Part shown: in pieces, positions 60,329 to 64,000 of the stretch | How positions within the stretch are numbered: position 1 is the stretch's first letter | How the letters are laid out: each line of letters starts with the position of its first letter | Assembly (NCBI GenBank): GCA_950106755.1 | Contig: OX467088.1 | Location: 9,904,001-9,968,000 of the forward strand | Length of the DNA stretch: 64,000 nucleotides | Origin: Climacium dendroides | Lineage: Eukaryota > Streptophyta > Bryopsida > Hypnales > Climaciaceae | Reading direction: 5' to 3' | Position numbers and translations under genes: made by a program | Notes under the pieces: generated by a model | Seen by the model: only the letters and a program-made list of their open reading frames with translations | What the model was told of the DNA's origin: nothing | Databases searched by the model: none

Positions 60329-61760
60329 GTCTATTAGCCTTGCTGTGAGAGCATTGTTAAAGTCTAATTGTTAAAGCTGTGAGAGTTTATTTGATGAAGG
60401 ATGCTTATATTTGAGTCAATTAGCCAGTATATGCTGATTGTATATGAAACCAGTGATTGGTTATATATGTTCTAATTGTTGTCTACTTGTCTATGAAGGA
60501 GAGTAGTCGGGAGAGCCAGTGATTGGCGATATTAAAAAAATTAAAAATTAAGTCAAATAGTCATGTCAAATGGTAAGCCTGGGTAAGGCCGAGTGTGTTA
60601 ATTGTGAAGTCAATTAGACAGTTTAAAAGAGAGCAGTAGAAGACGAATAGCCTTTGAAAGTTTATAATTAAAATTAACCAACCAGTGAGTGGTTGGTGAG
60701 ATGTCAAATTGACAGTTTATATAGGCGGATGGAGCCTAAGTTATCAGCTATGTATGAGCTGATTCTGTGAGGACAAATAGACAGTGAATCACGAGAGGAA
60801 TTAGCCAGGGAGTGGCGTGTGATTCTTTAAAATTGTCAAGTTTAGTAGTCCGGTGGATGTAACTGGGATTAAGTTTGAGAGGAATTGATTGTCTAATTGT
60901 CTGGTTCGTGATTACAGTGAACGATTTCCCGTCGTAGGTCCAAGCAGTTAGCGAAATAAAAATCCAATTGTCTTCATTGCTAAAAAGAGAATTAAGTTGG
61001 AGATTAGTGAGACAGTCATTGACAAATTGATATATGTTTTAACCTGTGGTGATGTTGTTATCAAAAATGGACAAATTGACCTACAGAGAAGGAGTATTAT
61101 GTTGGTGAAATACAAGTCAATTAATCTGTCCTTGTTGTTTTCTTGGTTGTTGGTTGTTGAGATGTCAAGTAGTCAAATTGAGATATTAGCAAAGTTATAG
61201 AACATTTGTACAAGCTGTGAGTAGTTATGTGTCATTAGAGCAGGAAGACCAATTGACTGATAGGTTGATAGGAGCCTTTGTGCTTGACCATTTGACCTTA
61301 CTGATGACAAGCAGTAGAAATGTATAGAAATATGGAAGATACAAAATTATTAGCAAGTTCTATTTAGTTGTGATACAAAGATATAAGTTGTTGAGCATGA
61401 CAAATTGACTTGCTAAAGCGGATGGAGCTGGAATGGGAGAAAGCTACAAGATAAGTCTAATTGTCTGGAGCGCATTACAGACAAGATTTCTTACCTTTGC
61501 ATACTCCGCATACTGGGACCAATTGACAATTACAGACTTGTGATTTTGCATTTTGCATAAGTAATAATTAGCAGTAGCTAAGTAGCTTACTGGACCAATT
61601 GACCAACTGCCAAATAATTTAATTGAGGAATAATTAAAGAAGATGGCATATCTATATATTATATGTGGCTATTTGATTAGGTCGATAGAATGCATTACAA
61701 GGCATGAGACTATTTGACCCACCCAGACTATTTGACATTAGCACACTAGAATAAGACTGT

Positions 61761-62599
61761 ACAGCATATCATGGAATCTGCATTCATTGGGTTTTGGGAC
61801 GGAATACTAGTATTGGCTAATGTACATACCACATTCACATTCACATTTAATTTAATTTAATCTTTAGAATACTAAATTGAGTGAATTCCTACAATGAAAG
61901 TGACCTTAGAAACAATACGATAGACTATTTGACCATTCCCAAACGAAAGAACTACCCTTAGGGAATTCCTTGTTTTTTTTTTATCCAAGCCAATTCCTAC
62001 GCTACAGAACTACTACTCTATTTCAGTAATATCACATTGTGTGAAAATATGATTTCTATGTATGCATGATTAGAAATATTTTTATAAAATAATTAATATG
62101 TGATACAATGAATGCGTAGCATAGTAAATACAAGCCTCTAGTATTAATGATAGCATTTGTGATATTACAAAGGGACTTATGATTTTAGTAGTATGATGAA
62201 AATAGGGTGTAGAAAAATGAACAAAAAACAAAATTAGAAAAAAATAGGGGCATATTTATTGTGAAATAATAGCTAAATAGTCTTCAAAATAAGAACTTTC
62301 AACGCATGTATATATGGATTACAAGATTTAGTGAAGTATCTGGGGAAAATCTACTTTGGTACTTATATTTTTTTAATTATATATCTAAAATCCTACCAAC
62401 AAGGACTAAAGATTTTTTAACAAATTCTAAGGGAGCTATACCTAATTGCTACTCATTTTTAAAATTGAACCTTCTTAATTTCAACTTAAATGTACAACCT
62501 CTATTCATGAGAGCAAGAATTCTCATGTAATAAAAAATTTGCTAAAAAATAATACAAAAAAATTGAAAAAATATTTGGCAATCATTCTTCCTTTTTTAG
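61761..62599. other. AT-rich spacer; right part matches 47080-47330
   Basis: No gene. From about 62340 it is colinear with the sequence before duplication copy 2 (CCTACCAACAxGGACTAAAG, AAATGTACAACxTCTATTCAT), so copies 2 and 3 share a longer upstream flank than copy 1. Confidence 0.55.
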
Positions 62600-63057
62600 T
62601 GAATGAAATGAATGAAATCACAAAATCTCTACTAATTGATGCACATTTTCAAATGACAAAATGAATTATCCTTGGATGCAACTTGCTTAATAAGTGCAAT
62701 GAAATGGAATTATGGCACTCCCATATCAAACTATTTGTATTTTTTTATTTGTCTAGCCGTCAAGGCTTAGCCATTGCCCTCTTGGTTTTTTTAATGCAGT
62801 AGGGCTCCCATGTGTTCCAAAAAAATTGTTTATATTTGAAACATTGCCGAAATACAATGAAATTTCTACCCTTCCTTTATAATGCGTAAAAAAAATTTAA
62901 AGCTTCTTGATAAAGTTGGCCGACCCTACTACCAAGTAGAGGTGATTATTTACTTTCCAAAAACATTGGTGACAACTTCAAGCAACATTCAATTCTATTA
63001 GGCTAATACAGTAAGAAAATCAACACTTTGGTCCATATAGGCTTTGAAATGGTAAAA

Positions 63058-63147
63058 GGCACATACTTTAAAGGCACATACTTTAAAGGAACATACTTTA
63101 AAGGAACGTACTTTAAAGGAGCATACTTTAAAGGAACATACTTTAAA
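63058..63147 (+). repeat. 15-bp minisatellite, six units
   Basis: Unit GGAACATACTTTAAA with GGC, ACG and GAGC variants. The same place in copies 1 and 2 holds only two loosely spaced units (about 30440-30465 and 47745-47775), so copy 3 has expanded. The KGTYF-repeat frame is an artefact of the 15-bp period. Confidence 0.95.
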
Positions 63148-63219
63148 GCTATGCTAATTGAACCTTCTTCTCCGAGAATCTCACACCTTCAATTAGGTCT
63201 TGGTTTCAAAAGCCTTCGG

Positions 63220-63730
63220 CATTGCAGTAGTTCGTCCCAGAAAAGGCTCGTCTCGAACATGCCCCAAATCAGTTTTCTTTCGTGAAATCGCAGCAGTGCA
63301 GTGGACCAGCAGTCTGCCCTAGAAAGAGAGCGCCTTGCCTAAATTTGGGGTTTGTTTCCACGGAAACGTAGCAGTCTGTCCTTTAAAAGCTTGTCTTGTC
63401 TCCGAAATGCCAGACGTAAGGATTTGTAATCGCAAGCCTCCAAGACTGCAGTTGTCTATAATATAATGCTTGACTTGTCTCCCAAATGCCAGAAGTTAGG
63501 GCTTGTAGTCGTGAGCCTCCAAGATTGTAGTAGTCTGTAATGTAAATGCTTCTCTTGTCTCCGAAACGCAAAAAATCAGGGTTTTGTAGTCGCAAGCATC
63601 CGAGATTGCAATATTCTGACCTACAAAGCGCCTGCGCTTCGAAATTAGGGGTTTTATTCGGACGTCTTCAGGGATTGCTGGAGTCCGGCGCCATCGACCC
63701 AAATTAGGGCTGGTTTTCGGACGCCTTCAA
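63220..63730 (-). repeat. short tandem repeats in the TauD 3' flank, copy 3
   Basis: The same repeating words as 30590-30935 and 47810-48222, including CTTGTCTTGTCTCCGAAATG, GTAGTCGCAAGC and CTCCAAGATTG, with additional units. Confidence 0.7.
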
Positions 63731-63750
63731 GGTCTCGCATCCCTCTTCCC

Positions 63751-64000
63751 TTAGAACGGTTTGTCCCCGAGAATCGTGGCGCGGTTCATGATCCTTCGGT
63801 GTGGGAGGTAATCCGCCACTCCGTAGTGCTGCGTGACCCGGTTATCCCAAAACGCAACGTCGTCCTTCTGCCACTTCCACCGCAACGTGAACTCCGGCTT
63901 GGTCGCATGCGCGAACAGGAACCCAAGCAACGCGTCGCTCTCGGCTTTCGTCACGTCCACGATCCGAGTCAGGAAGGCCTCGCTCACGAACAGTGCCTTC
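63751..64000 (-). CDS. tauD: TauD/TfdA-family dioxygenase, copy 3 (partial at window edge)
   Basis: Only the 3' part of the last exon is in the window: stop TAA at 63753-63751, frame open to the window edge. It contains the distal iron ligand and the 2-oxoglutarate arginine ([15 protein letters not shown]). Differences from copy 1 in the visible part are Gly to Ala (SEAFLTR) and Val to Ile (RRIMNR), both mild. The frame is intact, so it is probably a third working gene, but its upstream exons are not visible. Confidence 0.9.
   Translation of the reverse strand, partial: KALFVSEAFLTRIVDVTKAESDALLGFLFAHATKPEFTLRWKWQKDDVAFWDNRVTQHYGVADYLPHRRIMNRATILGDKPF

Larger units (their letters stand above)
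59440..61760. repeat. cluster B of degenerate dyads (GTCAAnTTGAC type)
   Basis: Around 40 variants in 2.3 kb, such as GTCAAATAGAC, GTCTAATTGTC, GACCAATTGAC, GTCCAATTGTC, GTCAATTAGAC, GACTATTTGAC, GTCAAATTGAC, mixed with GCCAGTGATTGGC-like words. Intervening sequence is not repeated apart from two local tandem duplications. The first 1.5 kb is homologous to 35500-36960. No coding potential. Confidence 0.78.
47340..61800. repeat. segmental duplication, copy 2
   Basis: Counterpart of 30070-37000, enlarged by insertions at 51107-51736, 52071-52874, about 53565-55412 and about 55620-59400. No NLR remnant follows its motif cluster. Confidence 0.82.
62600..64000. repeat. segmental duplication, copy 3 (runs off the window)
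   Basis: Colinear with 30070-31180 and 47340-48470, with the TauD 3' exon at its right edge. It includes expanded tandem repeats at 63058-63147 and 63220-63730. Confidence 0.85.

Noticed and set aside
59440..61760. CRISPR-like repeat array
   Set aside because: Motifs are only about 11 bp, degenerate, irregularly spaced, and the genome is eukaryotic.
63028..63285. KGTYF-repeat protein
   Set aside because: Artefact of the 15-bp minisatellite at 63058-63147; copies 1 and 2 have no such frame.

Overview
The window is nuclear DNA of a land plant. It has few genes, spliceosomal introns with GT..AG borders, plant-specific families (a hydroxyproline O-arabinosyltransferase, a SOBIR1-type LRR receptor kinase, an NLR remnant, an ALP1/HARBI1-like protein) and long AT-rich spacers full of DNA-transposon relics. 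The gene set and the bacterial-type TauD dioxygenases suggest a non-seed plant, perhaps a bryophyte, but I cannot fix the species. No autonomous transposon with an intact catalytic site and no LTR-retrotransposon polyprotein is visible.

Layout. 0.4-1.7 kb (-): one-exon PIF/Harbinger-derived protein in which all three catalytic acidic positions are replaced. 1.9-2.6 kb: a diverged 340-bp tandem duplication. 4.5-6.6 kb: a dense cluster of short near-palindromes (TCCAAnTTGGA type) interrupted by a TTAA-flanked MITE. 7-15.5 kb: AT-rich repeats, including a perfect 127-bp CACTA-type hairpin and several foldback elements. 15.97-18.2 kb (+): SOBIR1-like receptor kinase, two exons, 548 aa. 23.6-27.7 kb (-): HPAT, eight exons resolved to the base, 369 aa, with tandem repeats in intron 1 and upstream.

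From 30 kb to the end the window is a diverged tandem segmental duplication anchored by three TauD-like genes on the minus strand (30.9-32.7, 48.2-50.0, and 63.75 kb running off the end). Each of the two complete copies has three in-phase exons and encodes 280 aa with all TauD metal and 2-oxoglutarate residues. Copy 1 is followed by a motif-cluster region (35.5-37.0 kb) and a decayed NLR with about nineteen 72-bp leucine-rich repeat units (37.0-38.8 kb). Copy 2 has gained at least two TTAA-flanked insertions that are absent from copy 1, plus larger insertions, before the homologous motif cluster at 59.4-61.8 kb.

The genes do not form a pathway. SOBIR1 and the NLR both belong to immunity but nothing in the sequence links them. 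The most unusual signals are: (i) the clusters of degenerate 11-bp dyads, which share an architecture but carry different outer bases at 4.5-6.6 kb versus 35.5-37 and 59.4-61.8 kb; (ii) the TTAA-flanked element family proven by empty-site comparison; (iii) the catalytically dead Harbinger-derived gene; (iv) the TauD gene family with a 493-bp identical tract that looks like gene conversion.
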